A stretch of DNA of 64,000 bases from Paenibacillus antibioticophila (GTDB lineage: Bacteria > Bacillota > Bacilli > Paenibacillales > Paenibacillaceae). The translations under genes were made by a program, and so were the position numbers. Within the stretch, counting starts at the first letter, position 1. Each line of letters starts with the position of its first letter. The stretch is taken from the NCBI RefSeq assembly GCF_000455265.1, contig NZ_HG005139.1, forward strand, positions 134,775 through 198,774. The letters are read 5' to 3'. Shown here piece by piece: positions 1-8,585 of the stretch. Under the pieces are notes generated by a model that had not been told where the DNA came from, did no database searches, and saw only the letters and a program-made list of their open reading frames with translations.

Positions 1-1
1 T

Positions 2-541
2 CTGCTCAGAGAATTGTCTATTGCTACTCTCTATGTAACCCATGACCGCATGGAGGCATTCACCATCGCCGATCGAATTCTGGTGCTCCGGGAAGGCGGC
101 ATTGATCAAATCGGAACGCCAGATGAGTTATTCGAACGTCCGGCTACCCCATGGGTAGCGCAACTGATGGGTTATCACAACCGCTTAAGGGTTCAATTTT
201 CATCTCAAGGGAATCTGGCTACACTGGTAGCAGACACCCCGATTCAGGGAGTGCAGATAACTCCCGGTGCTTATTCAGGAGAAGGAGTCATGATGCTTCA
301 TCCAGAGAACATTTCTGTTTGTCAGGAGCCCTCGGCGACTAACGATAATTTATTTGAAACAGAGGTGTTGCAGGCCATCTATGAAGGAACAAGATGGAGA
401 TTCATTGTGAAGACCGATGATGGACAATCCCTCCATTTATTTCATGACAGGAGGGTAGAGCCGGGCGCCCAGTTGACCATTCAGGTTCCTGCGCAGAATG
501 TCATGCTGTATGCAGCCCGCGCTGTCGCAGGCGATGAGTAA
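2..541 (+). CDS. ABC transporter ATPase, C-terminal part (cut by window edge)
   Basis: The reading frame is already open at the window start, so only the last 180 or so codons are present. It begins just after the Walker B region: the H-loop reads YVTHDRMEAF, followed by the usual DRILVLREGG and IGTPDELFERPATPWVAQLMG segment of MalK/PotA/FbpC-type ATPases. The remaining C-terminus (HPENISVCQE onwards) has the character of a TOBE_2 domain. The protein would power an importer on the inner face of the membrane; the substrate cannot be read from this fragment. The next gene, a metallophosphoesterase, starts before this stop codon, so the two are probably translationally coupled, and a phosphoester-type substrate is possible (inference). 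Confidence 0.9.
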   Translation: MLRELSIATLYVTHDRMEAFTIADRILVLREGGIDQIGTPDELFERPATPWVAQLMGYHNRLRVQFSSQGNLATLVADTPIQGVQITPGAYSGEGVMMLHPENISVCQEPSATNDNLFETEVLQAIYEGTRWRFIVKTDDGQSLHLFHDRRVEPGAQLTIQVPAQNVMLYAARAVAGDE

Positions 542-1166
542 ATTGTTTGCTGTCTCCGATATTCACGGCTATGGTCATTTGCTGGAATATCTGCTGAACC
601 TTGCAGGATATAATCCACAGACAGATCGGCTATTCCTGCTCGGTGATTATGTAAATAAAGGGCCGGATTCTGTAGGCACTTTGGATCTGGTGCATAAGCT
701 ATGTATAGATGGAGCAGTCGCCCTTCAGGGAAATAACGAGCGCAAGTGGCTGAATCAAGTGCCAAGCAAGACCGATGAACATAAATCGGTGTCAACCTAT
801 TACCAGGAGCTGATCGCCGGGATGCCGCTATGGGCAGATTATGAGCGTTTTCTGTTTGTCCATGCGGGCTTGCGTCCAGACATTTCGCTAGAGGAGCAAA
901 CTCCCGAGGATTTGACAGAGATACGCGACCCCTTCTTCAAGGCTCCCGGCCTTCCGGGCAAAACCGTCGTATTTGGTCATACATCTACTTACCGCTTTGG
1001 CCTGCAGCCAGACCATTTGTGGTTTGGGGATGGTAAGCTCGGCATAGACACGGGGGCTGGCCACGGCTATTTTTTGAGTCTGGTCGAGTTGACGGAAGGA
1101 TGGCAGTGGTCGGTATCCGTCTTGCCGCCATACAACGTAGGATTGACCAGATTTGTCCTGGAATAA
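534..1166 (+). CDS. Metallophosphoesterase (PP2A/PrpE-like fold)
   Basis: This 210-residue protein carries the metallophosphoesterase motifs in order: SDIHGYG near the start, GDYVNKGPDS (usual form GDxVDRG), GNNE, FVHAG and FGHT. These residues normally bind a two-metal centre that hydrolyses phosphoesters. The ATG at 534 gives the compact start MSKLFAVSDIHG and overlaps the ABC ATPase stop at 539-541; an upstream TTG at 498 would add 12 unconvincing residues. The N-K in place of the usual D-R pair in the second motif is a small departure. It resembles bacterial symmetric diadenosine-tetraphosphatase or serine/threonine phosphatase-like proteins, but the substrate is unknown. The overlap suggests it works with the upstream transporter. 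Confidence 0.85.
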   Translation: MSKLFAVSDIHGYGHLLEYLLNLAGYNPQTDRLFLLGDYVNKGPDSVGTLDLVHKLCIDGAVALQGNNERKWLNQVPSKTDEHKSVSTYYQELIAGMPLWADYERFLFVHAGLRPDISLEEQTPEDLTEIRDPFFKAPGLPGKTVVFGHTSTYRFGLQPDHLWFGDGKLGIDTGAGHGYFLSLVELTEGWQWSVSVLPPYNVGLTRFVLE

Positions 1167-1296
1167 TCACAAATATTAGAGCCGCACTATACTTATTGCG
1201 ACGGAATAATCTTGAAAACCGAAGGCTATAGCACAATGGCGGCAACAGTCGGGATTAAAATTGCCGTCCCAGCTACTTCCAAATGATTTGTATGAA

Positions 1297-1331
1297 AGGA
1301 GCTGCGCTTCGGTACACGAAGCACGGCTCCT
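1297..1331. terminator. Hairpin between convergent genes
   Basis: AGGAGC-GCTTCG pairs with CGAAGC-GCTCCT around a GTACA loop. It lies between the metallophosphoesterase and the convergent reductase gene. T-rich sequence is weak on both sides, so a bidirectional terminator is likely but not certain. Confidence 0.5.
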
Positions 1332-1350
1332 ATTCGCATTGTAGGTAAAG

Positions 1351-2298
1351 TTAAGGCAATAAGGGATTTTCAATAGCGTTGCGATATTCACTATTTTCAA
1401 ATGCCGCTGTAAGACGCGGCAAAGGAATGCCTGCCTTTTTGGCTTCCCTTACAACTTCAAGTACCGCAAAACCCGCTTTGCTGTTGTTGTGTTCCATGAA
1501 AAGCCGCGCCAAGCTGCCCTTTGCAAAAATGACCTTGTTAAATAGGATGCCCAGAAGTCCCGGAGGAACTTTAGTCAGCATGAGAGAAGTGGCATCAGGC
1601 TTTCCACCTCTTGCTTTCAGTACAGGGATCATTTCCCTCATATTCAACCCAACATTGGAAAAGGAGTCGCGATGGTTCAAAACCGCTGGAAAACTCCCCT
1701 GTCTTATCACCTCCGTCTCCATAGCCGCATTCATGGCAAAGTGGTTCCATAGCCAGTTTTGCATATCCTTGATCCAGCTAATTTTAAAATGGGCACTTTC
1801 AAATAGTTCTTTGACTTTGTTGTTAATCTGTTCAGTGCCTACCCGTGGTTTTTCAAGAAATACCATTTTCAAAAAGCCGCCTCTAAGCCGATTGTCCGCT
1901 ATGCCGCCTCCTGCTCCGGGGAAGCCAAAGACAACATTGTTCATAGACAAGGGTGCGATAGATGACTTCAAATCTTGCCAAACATTATTGAATATGAGGA
2001 TAGGAGTATGGCCTGCAGCAGTTGCTAGGAATTGTGCCGCTCCCGGAAGCTGTTCCGTGTTGACGCTCACAATAATGAGGTCATACTTGGGAAGGATCTC
2101 CTCATGAAGTTTGATGTTCCAGCTTTCTTTGATGAGCTTTTTCCCTTTTCGTCCATCCCACATTTCAAGCTCTATACTACTTCCGAAGGTTTCTTTTCTC
2201 CCTTTTCTAACGTAAAACTCCACTGTATGCCCTACCTGTTCAAAAGCCCACGCATATTGGGTCGATATTAAACCTCTACCGAAGAATAAAATTCTCAT
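1351..2298 (-). CDS. Ketopantoate reductase-like (ApbA/PanE) oxidoreductase
   Basis: A 315-residue protein opening with the Rossmann start MRILFFGRGLISTQYAWAF, a variant GxGxxG nucleotide-binding loop, then DLIIVSVNTEQ in the place typical of the ApbA/PanE family. The C-terminal half is helical with the family-type stretch around WNHFAMNAA. The start at 2298 is preceded by AAGGGGGC; the open frame extends 32 codons further upstream without a ribosome site. Family members reduce ketopantoate with NADPH, but many Firmicute paralogues beside TetR genes have no known substrate, so pantothenate synthesis should not be assumed. It is divergent from the TetR gene at 2448, whose operator sits between them. 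Confidence 0.8.
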   Translation of the reverse strand: MRILFFGRGLISTQYAWAFEQVGHTVEFYVRKGRKETFGSSIELEMWDGRKGKKLIKESWNIKLHEEILPKYDLIIVSVNTEQLPGAAQFLATAAGHTPILIFNNVWQDLKSSIAPLSMNNVVFGFPGAGGGIADNRLRGGFLKMVFLEKPRVGTEQINNKVKELFESAHFKISWIKDMQNWLWNHFAMNAAMETEVIRQGSFPAVLNHRDSFSNVGLNMREMIPVLKARGGKPDATSLMLTKVPPGLLGILFNKVIFAKGSLARLFMEHNNSKAGFAVLEVVREAKKAGIPLPRLTAAFENSEYRNAIENPLLP

Positions 2299-2330
2299 GT
2301 TAGCCCCCTTAAAATAGTTGATAATCCCTG

Positions 2331-2358
2331 TTGATAATCCGACAACGTGTTGTATAAT
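2331..2358 (+). promoter_or_regulatory. Promoter of TetR gene with palindromic operator
   Basis: TTGATA (2331-2336) and TATAAT (2353-2358) are separated by 16 bp and point towards the TetR gene. The palindrome ACAACGTGTTGT (2342-2353) fills the spacer and touches the -10, the position expected for an autorepressor. Its reverse complement recurs at 56226-56237 beside the second TetR gene. Confidence 0.65.
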
Positions 2359-2447
2359 AATATTGTATGCATTTACTATACGGTCATCAACCATCAGATT
2401 TTTAATATCTGTCGGATCATCGCTTGAACTGGAAATGGAGGTAAATC

Positions 2448-3014
2448 ATGAAGAAGCAACCTGAAATGACGGACAAAACAAGGCAAACATTTATAAATGT
2501 GTTCTGTGATTTATATAGCCAAAAACCCATTGAAAAAATATCGATTCAAGAGATTGCTAACAAGTCAGGCTATAACCGCAGTACATTTTATCAATACTTT
2601 ACAGATATTTATGAGTTGCTGAACTACGTGGAAGAGGATGTTTTGAAATCCATTAACGAGGAAATGGTAAACAGGGAGCTTTCTACGCATACGTTCCAAG
2701 ATGCGCTTCAATGTTTGGAAAATGCAGAAGAAATTTCAGTCCTAAAAGCCCTTTTGGGTGACTATGGTTCTGTTCATTTTGTTGAACGCCTAAAAAGAGA
2801 AATTCCCTTTGAAAGATTGATTGTGGACCTTCCAACAAATGATATCTTAGCGCCATACCTGATTGAGTTTTACATATCAACATTAATATCTTTGTTTCGC
2901 CTTTGGATACGCAACGACAAAGATTTATCGTCGGAAGAATTGGTCAAGCTGATCGATAGCCTATTCGCTAATGGGATAAAACCGTATCATATCTTAATCA
3001 AAGGTGAGGGTTAG
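2448..3014 (+). CDS. TetR/AcrR-family transcriptional regulator
   Basis: A 188-residue protein with an N-terminal TetR helix-turn-helix: KISIQEIANKSGYNRSTFYQYF at about residues 30-51, the final TFYQYF being the typical recognition-helix end. The remainder is a helical ligand-binding/dimerisation domain of the type found in TetR proteins with a short C-terminal domain. ATG at 2448 follows TGGAGG with good spacing. It is divergent from the ketopantoate-reductase-like gene and probably represses that gene and itself through the palindrome at 2342-2353. Its ligand is unknown. Confidence 0.88.
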   Translation: MKKQPEMTDKTRQTFINVFCDLYSQKPIEKISIQEIANKSGYNRSTFYQYFTDIYELLNYVEEDVLKSINEEMVNRELSTHTFQDALQCLENAEEISVLKALLGDYGSVHFVERLKREIPFERLIVDLPTNDILAPYLIEFYISTLISLFRLWIRNDKDLSSEELVKLIDSLFANGIKPYHILIKGEG

Positions 3015-3161
3015 TTACGCCAAAAAATATTAAAAGCCGGACTCATTTCTTTCATAATTGGCGGCAGGGCAGAGGCGTTGGATATTTATGCATACATTGC
3101 AGGAGACTGTATAAACTGGCGGCGCTTTCTTCCGATTTAAGGGAATATTATCAAGCTTAAT

Positions 3162-3206
3162 AACTTCACTGACAGCAGTTGTCAGTGAAGTTGTTTTATG
3201 ATAAGG
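3162..3206 (+). repeat. Hairpin repeat, copy 1 (terminator-like)
   Basis: A perfect 13-bp stem (AACTTCACTGACA, 3162-3174, with its complement at 3180-3192) surrounds a 5-nt loop and is followed by GTTTTATGATAAGGA. It lies 150 bp after the TetR gene and 50 bp before the PfpI-like gene. A close copy with the same 3' flank occurs at 40746-40793. It may act as a terminator; the T-tract is short. Confidence 0.7.
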
Positions 3207-3244
3207 ATTGTTACCTACCAAATTTGTTGAGGAGCAATTAGAAA

Positions 3245-3871
3245 ATGAATCGTACCGTATATCTTTATGTGTTTGATACCATGTCCGACTGGGAAATCGG
3301 TTATTTAGCCGCCGAACTGAACTCTGGAAGATACTTCAGACAGGGGCTGGATTCAGCCAAAATAGTCACCGTTGGGATAGAAAAGACTCCAATCACGACA
3401 ATGGGCGGATTGAAAATAATGCCTGACATGAAAGTGGAGGAGTGCAGCATTAACAGCGTAGATGCACTGATTTTACCAGGTGGAAATACATGGACAGAAG
3501 CGATCCACGTGCCCATACTAAAAATGGCCGAGAAGTGTTTAAAGGAAGGGATCGTAGTTGGAGCAATTTGCGGCGCTACCATAGGACTTGCTCAAGCAGG
3601 ATTGTTGGAGTCCCGTTGGCACACAAGCAATGATTTGGCCTACCTCAAAATGATTTGCCCTTCCTACACGGGTGAAGACTATTACAAAGTGGAATCTGCT
3701 GTCACCGATGGGAAATTGATCACCGCATCCGGAATAGCTCCATTAGAATTTTCTGTTCATGTTTTAAAAGCGCTAGATGTATTTTCTCCAAAAACATTAG
3801 ACGCTTGGTATCGTCTTAATAAAACTCATGAACCTGAATATTTCTACGAGTTAATGAATTCAATCCAATGA
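3245..3871 (+). CDS. DJ-1/PfpI family (class I glutamine amidotransferase-like) protein
   Basis: This 208-residue protein fits the single-domain DJ-1/PfpI family. It has an early strand VYLYVFDTMSDWE, then ALILPGG, and a nucleophile elbow GAICGATIGLAQAG whose cysteine is the predicted catalytic residue. HTSND follows, as in YdeA/YoaZ-type relatives. Family members act as proteases, glyoxalases/deglycases or stress proteins; the exact activity cannot be told from sequence. Start at 3245 is preceded by GAGGAG. The gene stands alone between the hairpin repeat and a convergent gene. Confidence 0.85.
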   Translation: MNRTVYLYVFDTMSDWEIGYLAAELNSGRYFRQGLDSAKIVTVGIEKTPITTMGGLKIMPDMKVEECSINSVDALILPGGNTWTEAIHVPILKMAEKCLKEGIVVGAICGATIGLAQAGLLESRWHTSNDLAYLKMICPSYTGEDYYKVESAVTDGKLITASGIAPLEFSVHVLKALDVFSPKTLDAWYRLNKTHEPEYFYELMNSIQ

Positions 3872-3953
3872 TCGTATAGAGATATAAGTCTTGTGGAGTG
3901 CCTAATGTTGTTAGTGCGGAAATGAGTTGTGACAATATTGCTCAGGTCCAAGT

Positions 3954-3987
3954 TAAGGAGGCTCTTGCCGTTCGCAAGGTCTCCTTA
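3954..3987. terminator. Possible hairpin between convergent genes
   Basis: TAAGGAG (3954-3960) pairs with CTCCTTA (3981-3987), with TTGC/GCAA able to extend inside. It overlaps the stop codon of the minus-strand M50-like gene and follows the PfpI-like gene. T-tracts are poor, so the call is tentative. Confidence 0.35.
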
Positions 3988-4524
3988 CCTACTTAGGGAG
4001 CTGTATGGGCTTCGTTGACTATCCGTTTTTTGAACATCAGCTTTATATGCAAAGTAGATATACTTGACAAACACAAACACGTTGATTGCCCCAATCACAC
4101 CAAAAGCCGACCGAGCAACCACCTCCGGTATGCCGAACAAGATAATCCCGTTCATATCACCACCGCCAAAAAATCCGCATAAGACAGACAAGTAGATGGG
4201 GTCAATGAGAAGCATCCCTAAAGTCATATAATAAAAGGTGGCTTTGATAACCTTGTTATTGGATTTCAATATTCGTTTTGTCATCAAAACAAGTGCATAT
4301 CCGAGTAACAGCGTAGCAAGCGGCCCGGCGATACAAAATACAGCAAGTTGTAAATCGGACATAGCCTCTTTATTAACAACGATTTGCATTCCGGGAAACA
4401 TGAATTTTATCCTCTGATAAGCCCCCATAAAAAGCGCGGCAATCGCATGTGTTCCCTCATGAACAATGTAATAACAAAGGATAGCTATAATTAAACCTAA
4501 CCATTTTCGTGCGTTACTCTTCAT
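3985..4524 (-). CDS. M50-like membrane zinc metalloprotease-related protein
   Basis: A 179-residue, strongly hydrophobic protein with about four membrane segments. HEGTH inside the first hydrophobic stretch (YYIVHEGTHAIAALFMG) matches the HExxH zinc motif of site-2-protease/M50 proteins. DPIY in a later helix could provide a further metal ligand, though the classical second motif is not obvious. It starts 52 bp after the winged-helix regulator gene on the same strand, so the two are probably one operon. Whether it is an active protease is unknown. Confidence 0.7.
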   Translation of the reverse strand: MKSNARKWLGLIIAILCYYIVHEGTHAIAALFMGAYQRIKFMFPGMQIVVNKEAMSDLQLAVFCIAGPLATLLLGYALVLMTKRILKSNNKVIKATFYYMTLGMLLIDPIYLSVLCGFFGGGDMNGIILFGIPEVVARSAFGVIGAINVFVFVKYIYFAYKADVQKTDSQRSPYSSLSR

Positions 4525-4576
4525 GGTTTAGATCTCCCTTTTCCCAGTTAGGTGATGAAATAATTGAAATTGTACG

Positions 4577-5047
4577 TTATTTACGTTCTTGGTTAGGTTC
4601 AAAATTTAAGTGTTTATTTACTACCTCAAAAATTTCATCAATAAATTGGTTATATTCATTATCAGACATTAAAAGAGTATTACTGGATAGAAAAAGCCTG
4701 TCTTTAATTGGATTCCCCCTGTCTTTAAAGTAACGGTCAAAATCGGATAGTAATTTCATTAGAAAAAACTTCACATTTTTTTCAATCGATTCCTCCTCAG
4801 CAGTTTCTTGTAATGCTTCAAGATTAAGTATATATTCTCGCTCGTATGCTCCTCGTATTCTTGTTTCTTTGCTTACTAATAAGTAACCGTGTTCAAACAA
4901 CATATTGATGTGTCTGTATAATGTAGTCCTTGGAATATCGCTCATAAGCTCCGAAAGACTCCCGACGGTTCTCCCTTTTTTGTCGGCCATATGCTGAATA
5001 ATACGCATTCTAATAGGGTTGAGCAAAATATCGCCATGATTATCCAT
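4577..5047 (-). CDS. Winged-helix (ArsR-like) transcriptional regulator
   Basis: A 156-residue protein. Residues 5-75 form an ArsR-like winged helix (LLNPIRMRIIQHM, then LSELMSDIPRTTLYRHINMLFEHGYL). A charged helical C-terminal region contains FFLMKLLSDFDRYF and ends NKHLNFEPNQERK. The start at 5047 is preceded by GGAGGTGCAATT; an upstream in-frame ATG at 5122 lacks a ribosome site. The gene directly precedes the M50-like gene, suggesting a regulator/membrane-protein pair. The signal is not identifiable. Confidence 0.8.
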   Translation of the reverse strand: MDNHGDILLNPIRMRIIQHMADKKGRTVGSLSELMSDIPRTTLYRHINMLFEHGYLLVSKETRIRGAYEREYILNLEALQETAEEESIEKNVKFFLMKLLSDFDRYFKDRGNPIKDRLFLSSNTLLMSDNEYNQFIDEIFEVVNKHLNFEPNQERK

Positions 5048-5370
5048 AATTGCACCTCCATTATTGATTCCAACTTCGATTATGATACCAAAAATGGAAT
5101 TGATCAAGGGTGTTTTTCTCACATGCGTCGCTTTTTCTGTTCATTTCCTTACTATTCAAGCTCTTTCCAGACATTATTTAAAAATCAAAATATACAAAAT
5201 GCAATAATGGGTGTAATATGAAGTTATTTGAGGCTGCCTGGAGGAACATGACTACTTGTCCTATGCATTGTGAATAAAGTTGCAATCCAAGACAGTAGCA
5301 CAGACTTAAGCCAGTTCGGCACAGGGCTATGCCTACTACTATAGATGAACATACAGGGAGATGGACAACA
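5048..5370. other. Divergent intergenic region
   Basis: About 320 bp between the winged-helix gene (minus) and the ABC binding-protein gene (plus). It must hold both promoters, but no strong -35/-10 pair, riboswitch motif or terminator could be recognised. A 19-codon ORF (5218-5277) has no ribosome site and is not supported. Confidence 0.5.
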
Positions 5371-6387
5371 ATGAAGCTTGAAACTACTAAAAGAACTATC
5401 ATGCTGCTGGCACTGGTGCTGATCGTCAGTATCGTGGGTGCGGCTTGCGGCAGCAAGGCGGCTAATACTACGAATACGGGTGAGGGAAGCGGAACATCGG
5501 CAGCAGCGGGTTCGGCGAATGATCAGGCAGAGGAATTAGCTGAACTGACGTTGGGCCTGTTGCCGTCCATAGATGCCATTCCATTTGTCATTGCTCATGA
5601 GCAGGGCTTTGATCAGAAGCACGGGGTTCTTCTGGACATTGAGACGTTCAAGAGTGCCAAGGATCGGGATGTTGCTTTTCAAGCAGGCAAGGTGGACGGG
5701 ATTAGCGCCGACCTGGTTGCAATTTCCATCTATAATGAAGCGGGGCTGGATGTAAAAATCACCAGCACGACCTTTGGAGAATTTGACCTGCTTACCGGCA
5801 ATAGCGAGATTCAGGATGTGAAGGATCTGAAGGGGAAGACGGTGATCCTGTCCAAGAATACTTCAACGCAATATACCGTTGCGATGATGCTGAAGCAGGC
5901 TGGTCTGACGGAGCAGGATATCCGGATCACAGAGGTGCCGCAAATTCCAACCCGGCTGGAGCTGTTGAAAAATAATAAAGCGGACGCGGCCATTCTGCCA
6001 GAGCCATTCGTCACGATGGGCCAAGCCGCAGGCTTGCGCATACTTAGCTCGACGCACCAAGCGAACATCAATCCGTTCGTGCTGGCTTTCCCGCAGAGCG
6101 CGATCGACGCCAAGGCCGAGGCGATTCGCGCCATGTATGCTGCTTACGATGAAGCAGTAGCGTATATGCAATCCCATGACAAAGCGGACTACATTGATCT
6201 GGTGATTGAAGAAGTGGGTTATCCCGAAACCTTGAAGGAGCAAATTGAGGTGCCTGCTTACATTCCGGCAAACCAGGTGGATGTGAAGGAAGTGGAAGCG
6301 GCCTTTGCCTGGGCCCGTGAACAAGGGCTGTTGACCAAAGATATTACCCCAGAAGAAGTGATCTCTGATGTCCAATTCAAGAAATAA
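5371..6387 (+). CDS. ABC transporter substrate-binding lipoprotein (NMT1/SsuA-TauA type)
   Basis: A 338-residue exported lipoprotein: charged N-terminus, hydrophobic core and lipobox IVGAAC, then a Ser/Gly/Ala-rich linker. The body has NMT1-like features: LGLLPSIDAIPFVIAHEQGF, AFQAGKVDGISADLVAI, KTVILSKNTSTQYTV and ADAAILPEPFV. It would capture a small solute outside the cell for the ATPase and permease encoded next. The ATG at 5371 follows AGGGAGATGG; an upstream ATG at 5329 in frame would spoil the signal peptide. The 20-bp overlap with the ATPase gene indicates tight coupling. Candidate substrates are sulfonates, nitrate-like ions or pyrimidine precursors; nothing decides between them. Confidence 0.88.
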   Translation: MKLETTKRTIMLLALVLIVSIVGAACGSKAANTTNTGEGSGTSAAAGSANDQAEELAELTLGLLPSIDAIPFVIAHEQGFDQKHGVLLDIETFKSAKDRDVAFQAGKVDGISADLVAISIYNEAGLDVKITSTTFGEFDLLTGNSEIQDVKDLKGKTVILSKNTSTQYTVAMMLKQAGLTEQDIRITEVPQIPTRLELLKNNKADAAILPEPFVTMGQAAGLRILSSTHQANINPFVLAFPQSAIDAKAEAIRAMYAAYDEAVAYMQSHDKADYIDLVIEEVGYPETLKEQIEVPAYIPANQVDVKEVEAAFAWAREQGLLTKDITPEEVISDVQFKK

Positions 6388-7144
6388 CGGATTGTGTGTC
6401 AAGGAGCTTGAGGTGGAATACAGAAGCGGGGAATTGGCTTTGGGGAAGGTCAGTTTCACTCTGCCGGAGCATGGAATATATACGATTCTCGGCCCCTCCG
6501 GGAGCGGAAAATCTACATTGCTCCGCGCCATCACCGGTCTAATGCCGGAATATCGGGGCGAACTGCTTTTCAATGGAAGCTCTTTGCGTGAACAGAAGGT
6601 GCTGATGGGCCTGGTGCCCCAGAATTACGGTCTTCTGCCTTGGAAGACTGTTAAGGGCAATATTCGCGTAGCGATGAGCATCGCGCATCCCAGGGAACAG
6701 AGCAAGCAGGCCCGGGAAGCGCAAATAGACCAATGGCTCACAGCCATGGGCATTGCGGAGCTGGCGGAGCGGTATCCGCTGTCACTTAGCGGGGGGCAGC
6801 AGCAGCGGGTCGCCATTGCGCGGGCCTTTGCTATTGCCCCGTCCCTGCTATTGCTGGACGAGCCGTTCTCGGCGCTGGATGCCATCACAAGGGAGACGCT
6901 GCAACAGCTGTTCCTGGAGCATTGGCAGGCCAATCCGGCTACGGCGCTGTTCGTGACGCATGATGTGGATGAGGCCATTTTGCTAGGACAGAAAATGATC
7001 GTGCTTCCTTCAAGCAAGAACGATCCTGCCGAGATTATCGACAACGAGGAAGTGTTTGCGCTGAAGCTGGAGGAGAAGCGGGCCAGCGATGCTTTTTTTG
7101 CCCAAATCAAGAAGGTTAGAAAGGTTATGCAGGAGAAATGGTGA
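6368..7144 (+). CDS. ABC transporter ATPase (SsuB/TauB type)
   Basis: A 258-residue ATPase with Walker A GPSGSGKST (residues 42-50), Q-loop LVPQNYGLLPW, signature LSGGQQQR, Walker B LLLLDEPFSALD and H-loop FVTHD. It energises the NitT/TauT-type importer. The ATG at 6368 lies inside the binding-protein gene, and its stop overlaps the permease start. The C-terminal 50 residues (KLEEKRASDAFFAQIKKV) are a short helical tail. Confidence 0.93.
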   Translation: MSNSRNNGLCVKELEVEYRSGELALGKVSFTLPEHGIYTILGPSGSGKSTLLRAITGLMPEYRGELLFNGSSLREQKVLMGLVPQNYGLLPWKTVKGNIRVAMSIAHPREQSKQAREAQIDQWLTAMGIAELAERYPLSLSGGQQQRVAIARAFAIAPSLLLLDEPFSALDAITRETLQQLFLEHWQANPATALFVTHDVDEAILLGQKMIVLPSSKNDPAEIIDNEEVFALKLEEKRASDAFFAQIKKVRKVMQEKW

Positions 7145-7890
7145 ATTCGCGGAGGCTTAACTATATCTTGAGATTGTTGCTTGTATTCCTGGGGATGAAT
7201 CTCATCTGGTACGCGGCGTATGTACTGGTGAATCACCCTATGCTGCCAAGCCCGCTCGGGGTCTATCTGGCGATGGGCCAGCTTGGGGGAAGGGAGCTTG
7301 TACTGAATGTTGGCTACAGCTTGATGCGCGTGTTTGCCGGAGTGCTGCTGGCGTTGATTCTTGGCTTGCTTGTCGGGCTGCTGATGGGACGTTCCCCGCT
7401 GTGGAACAAGCTCCTGGACCCAGTAGTATATTTAACGTATCCGGTGCCCAAGATCGCCTTGCTTCCCGTTGTGATGCTGTTCTTCGGACTTGGCGAGACA
7501 TCCAAGATTCTCATGATCATGTTGATTCTGTTATTCCAGATTATCATTTCCGTGCGGGATGGCATCAAGGCAATTCCGGCTAACACCTATGATGTGCTAA
7601 CCAGTATCGGGGCAGGCAAGGGCGAGAAGTTCTGGCATGTTACTTTACCGGGTGCGTTATCCGTCATTCTAAGCACGATTCGTATCTCGCTGGGGACGGC
7701 GATTTCGGTCCTGTTCTTTACTGAAATATATGGGACCGAGCACGGCATGGGCTTCTTCATCATGGATGCCTGGCTCCGGCTGGATTATCCGCAAATGTAT
7801 GCCGGTATTCTGCTGTTCAGCTTGGTCGGGTTCCTGTTGTTCCTGTTGGTAGATCTGCTGGACTACCGGTTTATGAAGTGGCGGAGGTAA
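7138..7890 (+). CDS. ABC transporter permease (SsuC/TauC type)
   Basis: A 250-residue integral membrane protein with about six hydrophobic segments and the BPD_transp_1 character. The cytoplasmic coupling loop is seen at IPANTYDVLTSIGAGKGEKFWHVTLPGALSVI, an EAA-like region. ATG at 7138 overlaps the ATPase stop. It completes a three-gene importer (binding protein, ATPase, permease), and a strong terminator follows it. Confidence 0.92.
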   Translation: MVNSRRLNYILRLLLVFLGMNLIWYAAYVLVNHPMLPSPLGVYLAMGQLGGRELVLNVGYSLMRVFAGVLLALILGLLVGLLMGRSPLWNKLLDPVVYLTYPVPKIALLPVVMLFFGLGETSKILMIMLILLFQIIISVRDGIKAIPANTYDVLTSIGAGKGEKFWHVTLPGALSVILSTIRISLGTAISVLFFTEIYGTEHGMGFFIMDAWLRLDYPQMYAGILLFSLVGFLLFLLVDLLDYRFMKWRR

Positions 7891-7915
7891 ATGTCGCCCG
7901 ATAAAGTGATTTTAA

Positions 7916-7960
7916 GAGTCCGAGATATCCTGTTATGACAGGAGCCCTCGGGCTCTTTTT
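7916..7960 (+). terminator. Rho-independent terminator of the NitT/TauT-type operon
   Basis: A nested hairpin: GAGTCCGAG pairs with CTCGGGCTC, and the inner TCCTGT pairs with ACAGGA. A TTTTT tract follows, 26 bp after the permease stop. Confidence 0.85.
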
Positions 7961-8000
7961 AATGTACTGAGTCGATCAGTCACCCTGGCGGTATCCGTTG

Positions 8001-8357
8001 TTACTTGATAACTTCAAGAATCTGATTATAGGCGTTCTGGACAAGCTGGGGGTTAGGATCTTCTCCAAGACGTTTGGGCACATCGAACTTCGATAAATCA
8101 AAATGATGCTTAGGTTGGACGTCATGCCTGGCTAAACAGCTCTTGCAGCAGGCCAACGGGCAACCGTCGATAGCAATGATGTCACGTCCCGACTTCGCTG
8201 TTCGGACAAGCGGTTTTACGTCACCGCCGACACCTGCGATGCAGGACATTTCGGCGATCTTTTCACGATCCATTTTAATCGCTACCTGGTTAGCGGTCTG
8301 TGCAGCTGAGGAACATCCGGAACATGAGTAGACAAGAGGCAGTTCATTTTTTTTCAT
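8001..8357 (-). CDS. DGC-domain putative zinc-binding protein
   Basis: A 118-residue cysteine-rich protein. It shows YSCSGCSSAAQTANQVA near the start, MSCIAGVGGD in the middle and the family-defining IDGCPLACCKSCL. These match the DGC domain family (named for the conserved Asp-Gly-Cys), whose cysteines probably bind zinc or another metal. Function is unknown. ATG at 8357 is preceded by GGAGGG. It is a single gene, convergent with the ABC operon and divergent from dus. Confidence 0.8.
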   Translation of the reverse strand: MKKNELPLVYSCSGCSSAAQTANQVAIKMDREKIAEMSCIAGVGGDVKPLVRTAKSGRDIIAIDGCPLACCKSCLARHDVQPKHHFDLSKFDVPKRLGEDPNPQLVQNAYNQILEVIK

Positions 8358-8585
8358 GGGCTATCCCTCCCAATTTAACAAATTAATTGTCAGTATAATC
8401 CGAGACGACGGGCTGGTTAGTGAGTCGGGTCACTATTAGCTATTATTACGAGGGTTACAACGTATATAAGACGGAAAACCTACATTACATATTATCCTTT
8501 GTGAATATATTGGCTAAATATGCTTTCGCCGGGTTATGATATACTCTTTAATGTCTATCCAGATATTTATAGAGAGGTTATTGAT

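Noticed and set aside
1379..2107. 242-codon plus-strand frame opposite the ketopantoate reductase-like gene
   Set aside because: Antisense shadow; the minus strand shows the Rossmann motif and a ribosome site.
3015..3161. Possible gene remnant after the first TetR gene
   Set aside because: A plus-strand frame with a short hydrophobic stretch ends at a stop near 3140; too short and unlike any family to claim.
5863..6573. 236-codon minus-strand frame across the NitT/TauT-type binding protein and ATPase genes
   Set aside because: Runs antisense through two genes with clear family motifs.
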